A DNA stretch of 64,000 nucleotides from Aureimonas mangrovi. GTDB taxonomy: Bacteria > Pseudomonadota > Alphaproteobacteria > Rhizobiales > Rhizobiaceae. Position 1 is the stretch's first letter. Every line of letters begins with the position of its first letter. Location: assembly GCF_014058705.1 (NCBI RefSeq), contig NZ_CP059692.1, positions 2,051,001 to 2,115,000 on the forward strand. Reading direction: 5' to 3'. The notes below the pieces were generated by a model. That model ran no database searches and had not been told where the DNA came from. It saw only the letters and a program-made list of their open reading frames with translations. This document shows, one piece after another, positions 36,017 through 47,531 of this stretch. Position numbers and translations under genes: made by a program.

Positions 36017-36334
36017 TCAGGCCGCCGCGACCTGCGCCTCCGCCTCCACGAGAAGCTCGGCCAGATGGCGGCGGATCTGGTGGTCGGACTGATCGACATT
36101 CGCCGCGTCGAAATCGGCGCGAAGCTTGGCGAAGACGCCCTCGTCGCCCGGCCGCATGAAGCTCGCCTTCACGGTTTCCTGTGCGTACTCGTCTGCCTCG
36201 GCACCCGTCTTGCCGAGCTTTTCGGCCGCCCAGAGACCAACGAGCTTGTTGCGCCTCGCCTCGATCTTGAACTTCATCTCCTGATCGTGCGCATAGCGCG
36301 ATTCGATGTCGTTACGGCGATCGTTGAGCGACAT
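36017..36334 (-). CDS. DUF1476 protein, F1-ATPase inhibitor zeta-subunit type
   Basis: A 105-residue helical, charged protein with the zeta pattern: RRNDIESRYAHDQEMKFKIEARRNKLVGLWAAEKLG at the start, then a long helix to LAELLVEAEAQV. In Paracoccus the homologous zeta subunit inhibits ATP hydrolysis by F1; in other alphaproteobacteria inhibitory strength varies. ATG 36334 has GGAGG at good spacing. Divergent from purC. Confidence 0.88.
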   Translation of the reverse strand: MSLNDRRNDIESRYAHDQEMKFKIEARRNKLVGLWAAEKLGKTGAEADEYAQETVKASFMRPGDEGVFAKLRADFDAANVDQSDHQIRRHLAELLVEAEAQVAAA

Positions 36335-36525
36335 GAAGAGCCTCCTTTGAATTGCGATGTCAGCGCACTTAGGTGTGCGTCACCGATTTTGAAGACCGAT
36401 CGCGCCGGCACCGCGGCGGAGCGGCAATTGTTTCACCGGCTTGTTTGGTCTATTCACCGGCCTTAACAGCTTTATCCGGTGCGGGCCTTTCCGCCCCGGT
36501 CAACCGTCACGATCGAGCATCCTCC

Positions 36526-37290
36526 ATGACACGTCGCCGCCGGATCTACGAAGGCAAGGGCAAGATTCTCTACGAAGGCCCCGAGCCCGGCACGCTGGTT
36601 CAGTTCTTCAAGGACGATGCGACCGCCTTCAACAAGAAGAAGCATGAGGTTGTGGACGGCAAGGGCGTCCTGAACAACCGCATCTCGGAATACATCTTCA
36701 CGCATCTGAACCGCATCGGCATTCCGACGCACTTCATCAAGCGGCTCAACATGCGCGAGCAGCTGATCAAGGAAGTCGAGATCATCCCTCTCGAGGTGGT
36801 GGTGCGTAACATCGCGGCGGGCTCGCTCGCCAAGCGCCTCGGCATCGAGGAAGGCACGGTGCTGCCGCGCTCGATCATCGAGTTCTACTACAAGGCCGAC
36901 CAGCTCGACGATCCGATGGTGTCCGAAGAGCACATCACGGCCTTCGGCTGGGCGAGCCCGCAGGAGATCGATGACATCATGGCGCTGGCCATCCGTGTCA
37001 ATGATTTCCTCTCCGGCCTTTTCCTCGGCGTCGGCATACAGCTCGTCGACTTCAAGATCGAGACCGGGCGCCTTTTCGAAGGCGACATGATGCGCATCAT
37101 CGTCGCCGACGAGATCTCGCCCGATTCGTGCCGTCTGTGGGATGTCACCACCAACGACAAGCTCGACAAGGACCGCTTCCGCCGCGACATGGGCGGCCTC
37201 GTCGAGGCCTATCAGGAAGTGGCCCGCCGGCTCGGCATCATGAACGAGAACGAACCGCCCCGCCCTTCCGGGCCGGTGCTGGTCAAGTAA
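36526..37290 (+). CDS. purC: Phosphoribosylaminoimidazole-succinocarboxamide (SAICAR) synthase
   Basis: Joins aspartate to CAIR in purine synthesis with ATP. 254 residues: [15 protein letters not shown] at the start, the nucleotide region [32 protein letters not shown] and [11 protein letters not shown] with the metal-binding [15 protein letters not shown] 36526 is chosen over an upstream GTG frame since the family starts here. First gene of the rightward purC–purS–purQ block. Confidence 0.96.
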   Translation: MTRRRRIYEGKGKILYEGPEPGTLVQFFKDDATAFNKKKHEVVDGKGVLNNRISEYIFTHLNRIGIPTHFIKRLNMREQLIKEVEIIPLEVVVRNIAAGSLAKRLGIEEGTVLPRSIIEFYYKADQLDDPMVSEEHITAFGWASPQEIDDIMALAIRVNDFLSGLFLGVGIQLVDFKIETGRLFEGDMMRIIVADEISPDSCRLWDVTTNDKLDKDRFRRDMGGLVEAYQEVARRLGIMNENEPPRPSGPVLVK

Positions 37291-37363
37291 GGCGGCGACG
37301 GAAGTCGTCGAAACCGGCACCGGCTCTCAGGCTCGTATACTCGCAGGACAGACGGATCATTCC

Positions 37364-37603
37364 ATGAAGGCGCGCATCCTCGTGACGCTCAAGAACGGCG
37401 TTCTCGACCCTCAAGGCAAGGCCATCGAAGGCGCGCTCGGCACGCTGGGCTTCGACGGCGTGGGCGCGGTGCGCCAGGGCAAGGTCTTCGACGTCGAGAT
37501 CGCCGAAAGCGATCCTGACAAGGCGCGCGCCGCGCTCGACGCCATGTGCGAGAAGCTTCTCGCCAACACGGTGATCGAGAACTACGCCGTGGAGATCGTC
37601 TGA
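37364..37603 (+). CDS. purS: FGAM synthase subunit PurS
   Basis: The 79-residue small subunit of the three-part formylglycinamidine ribonucleotide synthase, bridging PurQ and PurL. It starts [30 protein letters not shown] and ends [18 protein letters not shown], normal for the family. Seven bases separate it from purQ. Confidence 0.96.
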   Translation: MKARILVTLKNGVLDPQGKAIEGALGTLGFDGVGAVRQGKVFDVEIAESDPDKARAALDAMCEKLLANTVIENYAVEIV

Positions 37604-37610
37604 CCCTGCC

Positions 37611-38294
37611 ATGAAGACCGCCGTCGTCCTTCTCCCCGGCCTCAACCGCGACCGCGACATGATCGCCGCCCTGACGGCGATCACCGGCCAGCGCCCCGCG
37701 ACCGTCTGGCAGACCGAGACCGAGGTGCCGGATGCGGACCTCATCGTCGTGCCGGGGGGGTTCTCCTTCGGCGACTATCTGCGCTGCGGGGCCATCGCCG
37801 CACGCTCTCCCGTCATGCGGGCCGTCGCCGAAAGGGCCGCCAGGGGCGTCCCGGTGCTTGGCGTGTGCAACGGGTTCCAGATCCTCTGCGAGGCCGGCCT
37901 CCTGCCCGGCGCGCTGATGCGCAACACGAGCCTCAACTTCGTCTGCCGCGAGGTGAAGCTCGAGATCGCGAATGCGCAGACACGCTTCACCACAGCCTAC
38001 GAGCAAGGCCAGGTGATCCGCTGCCCGGTCGCCCACCACGATGGCAACTACTTCGCCGACGATGAGACGCTGGAGCGCGTCGAGGGCAACGGCCAGGTGG
38101 TGTTCCGCTATGCCGAGGGGACGAACCCGAACGGCGCGATCCGCGACATCGCCGGCGTCGTCAACGAGGCCGGCAACGTCCTCGGGCTGATGCCCCACCC
38201 GGAGAATCTCGTAGAGCCGGAGCATGGCGGCACAGACGGGCGAGGCATCTTCGAAAGCGTGCTCGGCATCGCGACCGCGCGAGAGGCCGCGTGA
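37611..38294 (+). CDS. purQ: FGAM synthase subunit PurQ (glutaminase)
   Basis: Class I glutamine amidotransferase that supplies ammonia to PurL. 227 residues: [18 protein letters not shown], the nucleophile [19 protein letters not shown], the interior [12 protein letters not shown] and the His-Glu part [15 protein letters not shown]. The TGA overlaps the GTG of the next gene in GTGA. Confidence 0.96.
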   Translation: MKTAVVLLPGLNRDRDMIAALTAITGQRPATVWQTETEVPDADLIVVPGGFSFGDYLRCGAIAARSPVMRAVAERAARGVPVLGVCNGFQILCEAGLLPGALMRNTSLNFVCREVKLEIANAQTRFTTAYEQGQVIRCPVAHHDGNYFADDETLERVEGNGQVVFRYAEGTNPNGAIRDIAGVVNEAGNVLGLMPHPENLVEPEHGGTDGRGIFESVLGIATAREAA

Positions 38295-38683
38295 AACACG
38301 CCTTCGTAGGCGGGATCGTCGCGCTGATGCTCGGCGGCTGCGCCACGCAGGCGCCGACGCCCGGTCAAGGGGCGGCCGAGGATACCGGACTCGACCGGAT
38401 GGAGCGCCTCACGCTTCTTGCCAACCGTTGCTGGATCCGCTCGGGCGATCCCGCCTTCTCGCGCTTCAGCCTGGCCCCCGAGCTTTCATCCTTCTCAGGC
38501 CGTCCCCGCTTCCTGCTCGTCCCGAAAGGGCGGGTGGAGGATCGGCCGCTTCTCGTCGTCGAGGGCCAGAGCGGCTCTCGCGAGGTCTCGACATATGGCC
38601 CTCTGCTGGGCGAGGCGGCAGGTTCGCGCATCCAGGCCGATGTAGACAGATGGGCCGGCGGCGGATCGTCCTGCACCGCCTGA
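38291..38683 (+). CDS. Putative lipoprotein, unknown
   Basis: 130 residues. GTG 38291 overlaps the purQ stop, and the protein begins [20 protein letters not shown], a lipoprotein signal with lipobox LGGC. The mature part has a [20 protein letters not shown] segment and a final Cys (GGSSCTA), so a disulfide is possible. No family recognised. Coupling to purQ means it is expressed with purine genes, though no purine role is evident. Confidence 0.7.
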   Translation: MKHAFVGGIVALMLGGCATQAPTPGQGAAEDTGLDRMERLTLLANRCWIRSGDPAFSRFSLAPELSSFSGRPRFLLVPKGRVEDRPLLVVEGQSGSREVSTYGPLLGEAAGSRIQADVDRWAGGGSSCTA

Positions 38684-38704
38684 GCAGTCCGACAACGGCC
38701 GATC

Positions 38705-39331
38705 ATGTATCGTTTTTCCTCGCCCCGCCTTCTCGACCTCATGCTGGCCATGCTCGCATTCGGCGGTTCGGCGGCCATCATCGCGCTCTCGGACTGGCGC
38801 GGAGGCCTCTTCGTCGAGAACGGCCCGGTCGAGATGATGCAGGCGGCGCTCCTTTTCCTCGCCGCCTGCCTCTTCGTACGTGCCGGCTACAGGCTGCGCG
38901 AATGGGCCGGGCTCGCCGCGGTGGGCCTCGCCTGGATCTGCGTCCTGTTCCTGACGCGCGAGACGCCACGCTGCGCGAGCGACTTCTACGCATTCGGCCC
39001 ATGCTTCGCAGATGGCTACAAGACGGCCGTCTTCGTGGCCTCCGCGCTGGCGGTCGTGCTTCTCGTCCTGGCGAACCCGACGCTGCGGCGAATGCGGCCA
39101 AGCGTGTCCTCCTTCGCCCGGCTTCGCCAGTTCCTGCCACGCCTCGTTCCGCTTATCCTGCCGGTTCCGCTGATCGTTCTCGGCCAGGTCGGGGAAGCGG
39201 TGGAATGGAACATTCTGGAGGAAACGGCCGAGTTGACCGCCTATGTCTTCCTGACACTCTGCGCCCTGCGGGCCGCGCAGGCTGGCGACATGCTTGGGCG
39301 CGATCATCAACTGGAGCCGGACAACTGCTGA
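38705..39331 (+). CDS. Multi-spanning membrane protein, unknown
   Basis: 208 residues with about five or six hydrophobic segments, for example LLDLMLAMLAFGGSAAIIAL, MMQAALLFLAACLFV, LAAVGLAWICVLFL and AVFVASALAVVLLVLA. A loop TRETPRCASDFYAFGPCFADG holds two cysteines. I do not recognise a family. It lies 21 bp after the lipoprotein and precedes another putative lipoprotein, within the purQ–purL gap. Confidence 0.7.
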   Translation: MYRFSSPRLLDLMLAMLAFGGSAAIIALSDWRGGLFVENGPVEMMQAALLFLAACLFVRAGYRLREWAGLAAVGLAWICVLFLTRETPRCASDFYAFGPCFADGYKTAVFVASALAVVLLVLANPTLRRMRPSVSSFARLRQFLPRLVPLILPVPLIVLGQVGEAVEWNILEETAELTAYVFLTLCALRAAQAGDMLGRDHQLEPDNC

Positions 39332-39369
39332 CCACCCTGCCCGACGCGCGCATCCTACGGCTGCCGACA

Positions 39370-39750
39370 TTGCTTCTCGCCGTCGGCGCGGTGCTATCCG
39401 GCTGTGCGTCGAGTGATGCGCAGACGCCGCCCGCCCTCCGGCCGATCCCGCTGACGGCGTCCGAGATCGCCTATGTCGAACAGACGGCGGCGGTCGTCTA
39501 TCGCCGTGCGAGCGTCGATCGGCTGGCGGGGCTTCTCTTCTCGGACGAGCGCGGCCACGGCGTGTGCGTGCGCTCACCGGCCGGCGCCGGCGATACCGCC
39601 GACTACACCCTCCTCGTACTCCAGCGCCGGGTCGTCGAAGACTTCATCTCGCAGGCCGACGACGACGTCCTGATCCTGCGTTCCGCCGCCGAGGCCGCGC
39701 CATGCCGACGGCTCGGTGCCGACCCGCGTCTGTGGGTGCGCGCCCGTTGA
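39370..39750 (+). CDS. Putative lipoprotein with non-ATG start
   Basis: The frame continues open to 39750 with a lipoprotein-like LLLAVGAVLSGCASSDAQ followed by SEIAYVEQTAAVVYRRASVDRLAGLLFSDERG and two later cysteines (VCVRSP and APCRRLG). No ATG is available: TTG 39370 gives 126 residues but a signal without basic start, whereas CTG 39328, touching the previous TGA, would include R-I-L-R-L ahead of the core. The start is therefore uncertain. No family recognised. Confidence 0.5.
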   Translation: MLLAVGAVLSGCASSDAQTPPALRPIPLTASEIAYVEQTAAVVYRRASVDRLAGLLFSDERGHGVCVRSPAGAGDTADYTLLVLQRRVVEDFISQADDDVLILRSAAEAAPCRRLGADPRLWVRAR

Positions 39751-39830
39751 GCCACGCGGGGCTTCAATCGCGCGGCGCGCCGCGCTAGAGCCTTCACCAG
39801 AAACCCTGACCTCGCATCGAAGCCGAGTCC

Positions 39831-42044
<2,214 letters not shown>

Positions 42045-42121
42045 GGGCCGCTCATTGCGGGCGCAGGCCAAACTTCCTATCCTTTCGGCATGTGCCGGCA
42101 GGATTCGAGGAGACGCGCCCC

Positions 42122-42355
42122 ATGCCCATGAACGCCCATGACATCGAGAAGATGATCAAGGACGGCATCCCGGACGCGCAGGTCACGATCCGGGATCTGG
42201 CAGGCGACGGCGACCATTACGCAGCCGACGTCGTCTCCGAGAGCTTTCGCGGCAAGTCGCGCGTCCAGCAGCACCAGATGGTCTATCAGGCGTTGCAGGG
42301 GAACATGGGCGGCATCCTCCATGCGCTGGCGCTCCAGACCAGCGCGCCGAAATAG
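42122..42355 (+). CDS. BolA family protein
   Basis: A 77-residue BolA/IbaG-like protein: MNAHDIEKMIKDGIPDAQVTIRDLAGDGDHYAADVVSESFRGKSRVQQHQMVYQAL. The class II BolA fold partners monothiol glutaredoxins in iron-sulfur trafficking, and grxD lies 67 bp downstream, matching that partnership. ATG 42122 has GAGGAG upstream. Confidence 0.92.
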   Translation: MPMNAHDIEKMIKDGIPDAQVTIRDLAGDGDHYAADVVSESFRGKSRVQQHQMVYQALQGNMGGILHALALQTSAPK

Positions 42356-42422
42356 GTTTTTCGCGAACGGCTCGGGCCCGGCCTGGCCATGTTCGTTTCG
42401 AGATCAATGACAGGAGCTCACC

Positions 42423-42764
42423 ATGAGCGGAATCAACGAGTGGATCGACAACGAGGTGAAGACGAACGACGTCATCGTCTTCATGAAGGGCACGCCGGAT
42501 TTTCCGCAGTGCGGCTTTTCCGGCCAGGTCGTACAGATCCTCAACTATCTGGGCGTGCCATATAAAGGCGTGAACGTCCTTTCCTCGGACGAGCTGCGCA
42601 ACGGCATCAAGGAATACGGTTCCTGGCCGACGATCCCGCAGGTCTATGTGAAAGGCGAATTCGTGGGCGGTTGCGATATCCTGCGCGAGATGTTCCAGGC
42701 AGGCGAACTGCAGGATTTCTTCGCCGAGAAGGGCATCGCGGTTTCGGCACCACAGACGGCCTGA
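42423..42764 (+). CDS. grxD: Monothiol glutaredoxin, Grx4 type
   Basis: 113 residues with the CGFS active site ([10 protein letters not shown], Cys30) and the glutathione-contact parts [20 protein letters not shown]. Grx4-type proteins carry a glutathione-ligated 2Fe-2S cluster and act with BolA, encoded immediately upstream. Terminated by the hairpin at 42797–42824. Confidence 0.95.
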   Translation: MSGINEWIDNEVKTNDVIVFMKGTPDFPQCGFSGQVVQILNYLGVPYKGVNVLSSDELRNGIKEYGSWPTIPQVYVKGEFVGGCDILREMFQAGELQDFFAEKGIAVSAPQTA

Positions 42765-42796
42765 GCAGCGCCTACCTCGCAGCTTTTGAAAAACGT

Positions 42797-42824
42797 GAAG
42801 GCCCGTTCGTGCAAGCGGGCCTTC
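42797..42824 (+). terminator. Rho-independent terminator after grxD
   Basis: GAAGGCCCG (42797–42805) pairs with CGGGCCTTC (42816–42824) around a 10-base loop; the following bases are moderately T-rich. Confidence 0.75.
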
Positions 42825-42917
42825 GCTTTGTCATGTTCGGCGGCTATATGATCAGGCAGGCTTGCGATCCGCCTCCGCGTGGTTCGTCGCGCGCCTGAAT
42901 TCGAGAAAGATCCGACC

Positions 42918-44195
42918 ATGCCTTCCGCGCCGACCCCGCCGCGCCGGCTCCCCCATTGGGAGCTCGTCACGCTCATCGCCAGCCTGATGGCGCTCAACGC
43001 CGCGGCCATCGACATCGTCATCCCGGCGCTCGCCAATATCGGCGCCGCGCTCGACGTCGCGGACGAGAACAGCCGCCAGTTCGCGATCACCGCCTATGTG
43101 CTCGGCTTCGGCGCGGCGCAGATCCTCTACGGCACGTTGTCCGACCGCTTCGGTCGCAAGCCCATCCTGATCGTCGGCCTCGTGATCTATACGCTTGCCT
43201 CGGTGGCGGCCGCGTTCTCGCCGACCTTCGGCGCACTTCTCGCTTTTCGCGCGATCCAGGGCATCGGCGCTGCGGCGACGCGCGTCGTCGCCGTATCGAT
43301 CGTGCGCGATCTCTTTGACGGACGGCGTATGGCGAGCGTCATGTCGATCGTGATGATGATCTTCATGGTGATCCCCGTGCTGGCCCCCAATCTCGGGCAG
43401 GTCGTTATGATGTTCGGCAACTGGCGCGAGCTGTTCCTCGTGGTGGCGGCGTTCGGCCTGGTCGTTTCGATCTGGTCGCTGCTGCGCCTGCCCGAGACGC
43501 TGCATCCGGATGACCGCATCCCGCTGACCGCCGAACGCGTGCTTCTGGCGTTTCGCACCGTCGTGACGAACCGCATGGCCTTCGGCTATGCGCTGGCCAC
43601 CGCGCTGATCTTCGGTGTCCTCTTCGCCTTCATCAGCCAGGCCGAGCAGGTCTACACCGGCGTCTACGGCATCGGCCCGGAGTTCACGCTGTACTTCTCG
43701 GCCGTCGCGATCCTCATGGCCTGCGCCTCCTTCGCGAATTCGCGGCTGGTCGAGCGGTTCGGCACGCGGCGGTTGTCGCACGGGGCGCTGATTGCCTTCA
43801 TGGTGTTCGGCGGCATCCAGCTCGTCATCGCCATCGCGATGGGCGGTTCGGCGCCCTTCTGGGCCTTCCTGCCGCTGACGGCGCTGACCTTCTGCATGTT
43901 CGGCCTCATCGGCACGAACTTCAACGCGCTGGCCATGGACCCGCTCGGTCACGTGGCCGGCACGGCCTCCTCGGTGCTGGGCTTCCTGCAGACGCTGGGC
44001 GGCGGGCTCATCGGCGCCGCGATCGGCTACCTCTACAACGGCACGACCATTCCGCTCCTGACGGGCTTCCTCGTGCTGTCGGCGGGTTCGCTCGTCTGCG
44101 TGTTCATCGCCGAGAATGGCCAGCTCTTCCGTGCGCGCAATGCTGCGCCGGAGGCCGTGTCGGTGACCGGCGGGAGCGAGCAGGCGGCGGAATAG
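42918..44195 (+). CDS. MFS transporter, Bcr/CflA type
   Basis: A 425-residue 12-helix drug:proton antiporter of the Bcr/CflA family. LITAL-type first helix LVTLIASLMALNAAAIDIVIPAL, the motif A YGTLSDRFGRKPILIVGL, and RAIQGIGAAATRVVAVSIVRDL, with DLFDGRRMASVMSIVMMIF, are family marks. ATG 42918 is used; a GTG at 42879 would add 13 residues. Substrate unknown. It ends 4 bp before the convergent ttcA stop. Confidence 0.9.
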   Translation: MPSAPTPPRRLPHWELVTLIASLMALNAAAIDIVIPALANIGAALDVADENSRQFAITAYVLGFGAAQILYGTLSDRFGRKPILIVGLVIYTLASVAAAFSPTFGALLAFRAIQGIGAAATRVVAVSIVRDLFDGRRMASVMSIVMMIFMVIPVLAPNLGQVVMMFGNWRELFLVVAAFGLVVSIWSLLRLPETLHPDDRIPLTAERVLLAFRTVVTNRMAFGYALATALIFGVLFAFISQAEQVYTGVYGIGPEFTLYFSAVAILMACASFANSRLVERFGTRRLSHGALIAFMVFGGIQLVIAIAMGGSAPFWAFLPLTALTFCMFGLIGTNFNALAMDPLGHVAGTASSVLGFLQTLGGGLIGAAIGYLYNGTTIPLLTGFLVLSAGSLVCVFIAENGQLFRARNAAPEAVSVTGGSEQAAE

Positions 44196-44199
44196 CGAC

Positions 44200-45054
44200 T
44201 CAGCTTCGCGGCGCCAGCGCCGCGAAATCGAACAGGGCCGGGTCGTTCAGATGGCCCGGCCGCACGTTCGCCAAGGCTTTTGCCATCGTTTCCTTGCGGC
44301 CGGGGAACCGCCGTTCCAGATCGCCGAGAAACGCCTTGATCGCGTTGCGCTGCAACCCGTCCTGGCTGCCGCACAGATCACAGGGGATGATCGGAAAGGC
44401 CATCGCTGCGGCGAAGCGCGCGATGTCGTCCTCGGCCGAGCCCATCAACGGGCGCAATACCAGAAGATCGCCCTCGTCGTTCAGGAGCTTGGCGGGCATC
44501 GCCGACAGCTTGCCGCCGTGCATCATGTTGAGAAAGAACGTCTCCAGCCCGTCATCGCGATGATGGCCGAGAACGAGCGCCTCGCAGCCCTCCTCCCGCG
44601 CGATGCGGTAGAGATTGCCGCGTCGCAGACGAGAGCACAGCGCGCAATAGGTCGCGCCTGCCGGCACCTTCTCCTTCACCACCGAATAGGTATCGCGATA
44701 CTCGATACGGTGGGCCACGCCGTGCGCGGTCAGGAACTCCGGCAGGACACGCTTCGGAAAATTCGGCTGGCCCTGGTCCAGATTGCAAGCGAGAAGGTCG
44801 ACAGGCAGAAGCCCGCGCCATTTCAGGTCCATCAGCAGTGCCAGCAGCGTGTAGGAGTCCTTGCCGCCGGACAGGCCGACCAGCCATCGTGCGCCCGGCC
44901 GCACCATCGCATGGCTATCGATCGTCTCGCGCGTCTGGCGGATCAGCCGCTTGCGCAGCTTGTTGAACGCACCGCTCTGCGGCGCGCCCCGGTACAACGA
45001 CAAGCCACCCTCGGGCTCGGCCCCGGCGATTTCGAACTCCGGCGAATCCAGCAT
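44200..45054 (-). CDS. ttcA: tRNA 2-thiocytidine(32) synthetase TtcA
   Basis: Thiolates C32 of certain tRNAs. 284 residues with the PP-loop [10 protein letters not shown] (residues 62–71), the [13 protein letters not shown] pair of cysteines and [18 protein letters not shown], all conserved in the TtcA/TtuA family, plus a later CDLCGSQ. It uses a 4Fe-4S cluster held by such cysteines. Convergent with the MFS gene and same strand as rpsD. Confidence 0.93.
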   Translation of the reverse strand: MLDSPEFEIAGAEPEGGLSLYRGAPQSGAFNKLRKRLIRQTRETIDSHAMVRPGARWLVGLSGGKDSYTLLALLMDLKWRGLLPVDLLACNLDQGQPNFPKRVLPEFLTAHGVAHRIEYRDTYSVVKEKVPAGATYCALCSRLRRGNLYRIAREEGCEALVLGHHRDDGLETFFLNMMHGGKLSAMPAKLLNDEGDLLVLRPLMGSAEDDIARFAAAMAFPIIPCDLCGSQDGLQRNAIKAFLGDLERRFPGRKETMAKALANVRPGHLNDPALFDFAALAPRS

Positions 45055-45102
45055 GGCTTCGATGATCCTTCAGGCCGGCGTTTTCCTGCCATCCTAACGA
45101 AA

Positions 45103-45125
45103 AAGGCCGCGACGAGCGCGGCCTT
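45103..45125 (-). terminator. Terminator of rpsD
   Basis: AAGGCCGCG (45103–45111) pairs with CGCGGCCTT (45117–45125). Read leftward the stem is followed by TTTTCG, as expected for a rho-independent terminator 27 bp after the rpsD stop. Confidence 0.85.
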
Positions 45126-45152
45126 CTCCAGAAATCGAATGGCGTCCGCCGA

Positions 45153-45770
45153 TCAGCGCGAGTAGAACTCGACGACGAGGTTCGGCTCCATCACGACGGC
45201 GTAAGGCACGTCGTGCAGGCCGGGCACGCGGGCGAAGGTCGCGACCATCTTGGAGTGATCGGCCTCGATGTAGTCCGGCACATCACGCTCGGCGAGCTGC
45301 GTCGCTTCGATCAGCGCGGTGAGCTGCTTGGACTTCTGGCGAACCTCGATCACGTCGCCGGCCTTGCAGCGGAACGAACCGATATTGGTGCGCACGCCGT
45401 TGACGCTGACATGGCCGTGGTTCACGAACTGACGCGCCGCGAAGATCGTGGGCACGAACTTGGCGCGATACACGATCGCGTCGAGACGCGACTCGAGCAG
45501 GCCGATCAGGTTTTCCGAGGTATCGCCACGACGACGGGCAGCTTCCTCGTAGATCTTGCGGAACTGCTTCTCGGACACGTCGCCGTAGTAGCCCTTGAGC
45601 TTCTGCTTGGCGCGCAACTGCGTGCCGAAATCGCTCATCTTGGACTTGCGGCGCTGGCCATGCTGGCCCGGGCCGTACTGGCGACGGTTCACCGGGGACT
45701 TCGGACGACCCCAGATGTTCTCGCCCATACGGCGATCGATCTTGTACTTGGAAGCTTCGCGCTTGCTCAT
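45153..45770 (-). CDS. rpsD: 30S ribosomal protein S4
   Basis: Primary 16S rRNA-binding protein of the small subunit. 205 residues: [20 protein letters not shown], the [18 protein letters not shown] segment and an S4 RNA-binding domain [31 protein letters not shown]. Standard end VVEFYSR. ATG 45770 follows GGAAATGCG. It is monocistronic: promoter candidate at 45935–45963, hairpin in the leader and a terminator behind. S4 often autoregulates its mRNA. Confidence 0.97.
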   Translation of the reverse strand: MSKREASKYKIDRRMGENIWGRPKSPVNRRQYGPGQHGQRRKSKMSDFGTQLRAKQKLKGYYGDVSEKQFRKIYEEAARRRGDTSENLIGLLESRLDAIVYRAKFVPTIFAARQFVNHGHVSVNGVRTNIGSFRCKAGDVIEVRQKSKQLTALIEATQLAERDVPDYIEADHSKMVATFARVPGLHDVPYAVVMEPNLVVEFYSR

Positions 45771-45903
45771 CGCATTTCCTTCAAACGAAGATGCCCGGAC
45801 GGACCCATTCCGCCGGGCGAGGAAACGCGCCCTCCTCTGCTCGCCTATTGGCGAACTGACAGGGCGGCGCTGCAAGAGCTGCCCGCCCACGGGACACGTA
45901 AAA

Positions 45904-45926
45904 CCGGCGGGGGCAGGCCCCACCGG
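45904..45926 (-). promoter_or_regulatory. Leader hairpin with U-run upstream of rpsD
   Basis: CCGG…GGGG and CCCC…CCGG can pair across a CCTG loop, and the leftward read then gives TTTT (45903–45900). It would begin at about +2 if the promoter at 45935–45963 is used. It resembles an attenuator; function unproven. Confidence 0.45.
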
Positions 45927-45934
45927 CTGCGGCT

Positions 45935-45963
45935 TTCCTAGTGGCGATGCCTGCCTATGTCAA
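45935..45963 (-). promoter_or_regulatory. Candidate sigma-70 promoter of rpsD
   Basis: Leftward, TTGACA (45963–45958), 17 bp, TAGGAA (45940–45935). The -35 is a perfect consensus match with ideal spacing; the -10 is weaker. It is the only good promoter in the 215-bp gap before rpsD. Confidence 0.55.
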
Positions 45964-45986
45964 TCGCGTGTCGTCCCGCCAACACT

Positions 45987-46145
45987 TCAGCGGCGGGCGA
46001 TGATCCACACCGCATGGACGATGCCCGGGATGTAGCCAAGCAGCGTCAGAAGGATGTTGATCCAGAAGTGCTTGCCAAGCCCCTCCTGCAGAAAGACGCC
46101 GAGAGGAGGAAGGATGATGGCGCAGATGATGCGAATGAGGTCCAT
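45987..46145 (-). CDS. YqaE/Pmp3 family membrane protein
   Basis: A 52-residue protein with two hydrophobic helices: MDLIRIICAIILPPLGVFLQEG and FWINILLTLLGYIPGIVHAVWII. This is the Pmp3/YqaE stress-linked small membrane protein family. ATG 46145 gives the canonical MDLIRI start, even though no strong ribosome site is seen. An EcfG-type promoter (46178–46203) points to general-stress control. Confidence 0.92.
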   Translation of the reverse strand: MDLIRIICAIILPPLGVFLQEGLGKHFWINILLTLLGYIPGIVHAVWIIARR

Positions 46146-46177
46146 GGAACTGCCGTGTGGTTTCTCGTCGCGCATCG

Positions 46178-46203
46178 AACGTCACAGGGGCGACGTCGGT
46201 TCC
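46178..46203 (-). promoter_or_regulatory. EcfG-type general-stress promoter of yqaE/pmp3
   Basis: Read leftward: GGAAC (46203–46199), 17 bp, CGTT (46181–46178). This is an exact match to the alphaproteobacterial EcfG consensus GGAAC-N16/17-CGTT. It lies 33 bp upstream of the start codon. Confidence 0.75.
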
Positions 46204-46242
46204 TGACAACCTGTGACGGAGAAGAATGGAGACGTCCCCGGA

Positions 46243-46752
46243 ATGAAGCCCTTCCCGACTACCCTTGCCGCGTGCCTCGCCGTCCTTGCCGCCACGACCG
46301 GCGCGTCGGCCGAGGCGGACTATCTAACGCGCTTCGAGGGACAGTTCTCCGGTTCGGGCACCGTCCAGCGCGACGTCGATCCGCAGCCGCGCCGCGTCTC
46401 CTGCCAGGTGAACGGCACGCTACCCTCGGAAACGGAACTCGACATCTCCGGAAGCTGCCGCGCAGCGGTCGTCTTCACGCGGCAGATCGGTGCACAGATT
46501 CGCTACGATCCGTCGAGCGAGAGTTTCTCCGGCGTCTATATCGGCGGCGCGACCGGTCCGGCGCAGCTTTCCGGCGGGCGCCTGAGCGGCGACACGCTGA
46601 CGATGACGCTGACCTACCCCGCGCCCGTCTTCGGTGATTCGACCGCCACGATGACGATCCGGGCCGGCTCGAACGGCTTTTCCTTCACCGTCACGGATCA
46701 GGTGAACGGCGAAAATGTCAGCACAACCGACATCCAGCTCTCATCGCGCTAG
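46243..46752 (+). CDS. Predicted secreted protein, unknown
   Basis: 169 residues with a signal [23 protein letters not shown]. The mature part is mostly beta-strand-like with a pair of cysteines (RRVSCQVNG and ISGSCRAA) that may bond, and ends in TTDIQLSSR. No family recognised. ATG 46243 is chosen to fit the signal peptide, with GGAGACG upstream. It lies divergent from yqaE, and its TAG overlaps the convergent murI TAG by a shared CTAG. Confidence 0.7.
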   Translation: MKPFPTTLAACLAVLAATTGASAEADYLTRFEGQFSGSGTVQRDVDPQPRRVSCQVNGTLPSETELDISGSCRAAVVFTRQIGAQIRYDPSSESFSGVYIGGATGPAQLSGGRLSGDTLTMTLTYPAPVFGDSTATMTIRAGSNGFSFTVTDQVNGENVSTTDIQLSSR

Positions 46753-47531
46753 TTGCACGCCAATCCGAAGCCATGCAGCAGCCGTCGCGTCGGATAGTCC
46801 GGCGTCCCTGCGGTAAAAACGGCACGATCGAAACCTTCGGGCAGCGAGGCGACCACGTCCGGCAGAAACTTCGCGGCCTGCCGCGCGATGGCCTCGGCCG
46901 GGTCCAGCCAGTCCACCGGCCAGGGCGCGATCTTGCGAAACATGTTGGCGAGGAACGGGTAATGCGTGCAGGCGAGCACGACGATGTCGGTGCGGCGGCC
47001 GTCGCGCTCCACAAAGCAGCCTGAAATTTCAGCCTCCAACTCGTCGAAGCCGACGCGCTCCCCGCGGATATGCGCCTCGGCCAGCGCCGCCAGTCTTTTC
47101 GAGCCGACAAGCGTCACCTCGCAATCCTTGGCGAAGTCCGTGATGAGGCCGCGCGTATAGCCGCGCTTGACGGTGCCGGGCGTCGCCAGGACGCTGACGA
47201 GGCCCGAGCGCGAGCGCTCCGCCGCGGGCTTGATCGCCGGCACGGTGCCCACGAACGGGATGTCGAACCGCGTGCGAAGTTCGGTCATCACCAGCGTGGA
47301 AGCGGTGTTGCAGGCGATGACGGCAAGTTGCGGATTCAGATCATCGATCAGCGTGCCGAAGAGGTCGCAGATGCGCTCGATCAGCGCCTCCTCCTCCCAG
47401 TCCCCGTAGGGAAAACCCGCATCGTCGGCGAAGAAGACGTAGCGCCGGTCCGGGATGACGACGCGCATTTCCCGCAGGACCGTGAGGCCGCCGACACCCG
47501 AATCGAAGACGATGATCGGCTTGTCGCTCAC
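46749..47531 (-). CDS. murI: Glutamate racemase
   Basis: Makes D-glutamate for peptidoglycan. 260 residues with the two catalytic cysteines: [11 protein letters not shown] (Cys74) and [10 protein letters not shown] (Cys188), and the start [18 protein letters not shown] 47531 overlaps the upstream methyltransferase stop in GTGA, so translation is coupled. Convergent with the secreted protein gene. Confidence 0.95.
   Translation of the reverse strand: MSDKPIIVFDSGVGGLTVLREMRVVIPDRRYVFFADDAGFPYGDWEEEALIERICDLFGTLIDDLNPQLAVIACNTASTLVMTELRTRFDIPFVGTVPAIKPAAERSRSGLVSVLATPGTVKRGYTRGLITDFAKDCEVTLVGSKRLAALAEAHIRGERVGFDELEAEISGCFVERDGRRTDIVVLACTHYPFLANMFRKIAPWPVDWLDPAEAIARQAAKFLPDVVASLPEGFDRAVFTAGTPDYPTRRLLHGFGLACN

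Noticed and set aside
38224-39327. Open frame running across purQ end, lipoprotein and membrane protein into the third exported gene
   Set aside because: Its first two thirds lie out of frame with genes that have clear signal peptides or helices; only the last part (from about 39328/39370) shows its own signal-like sequence.
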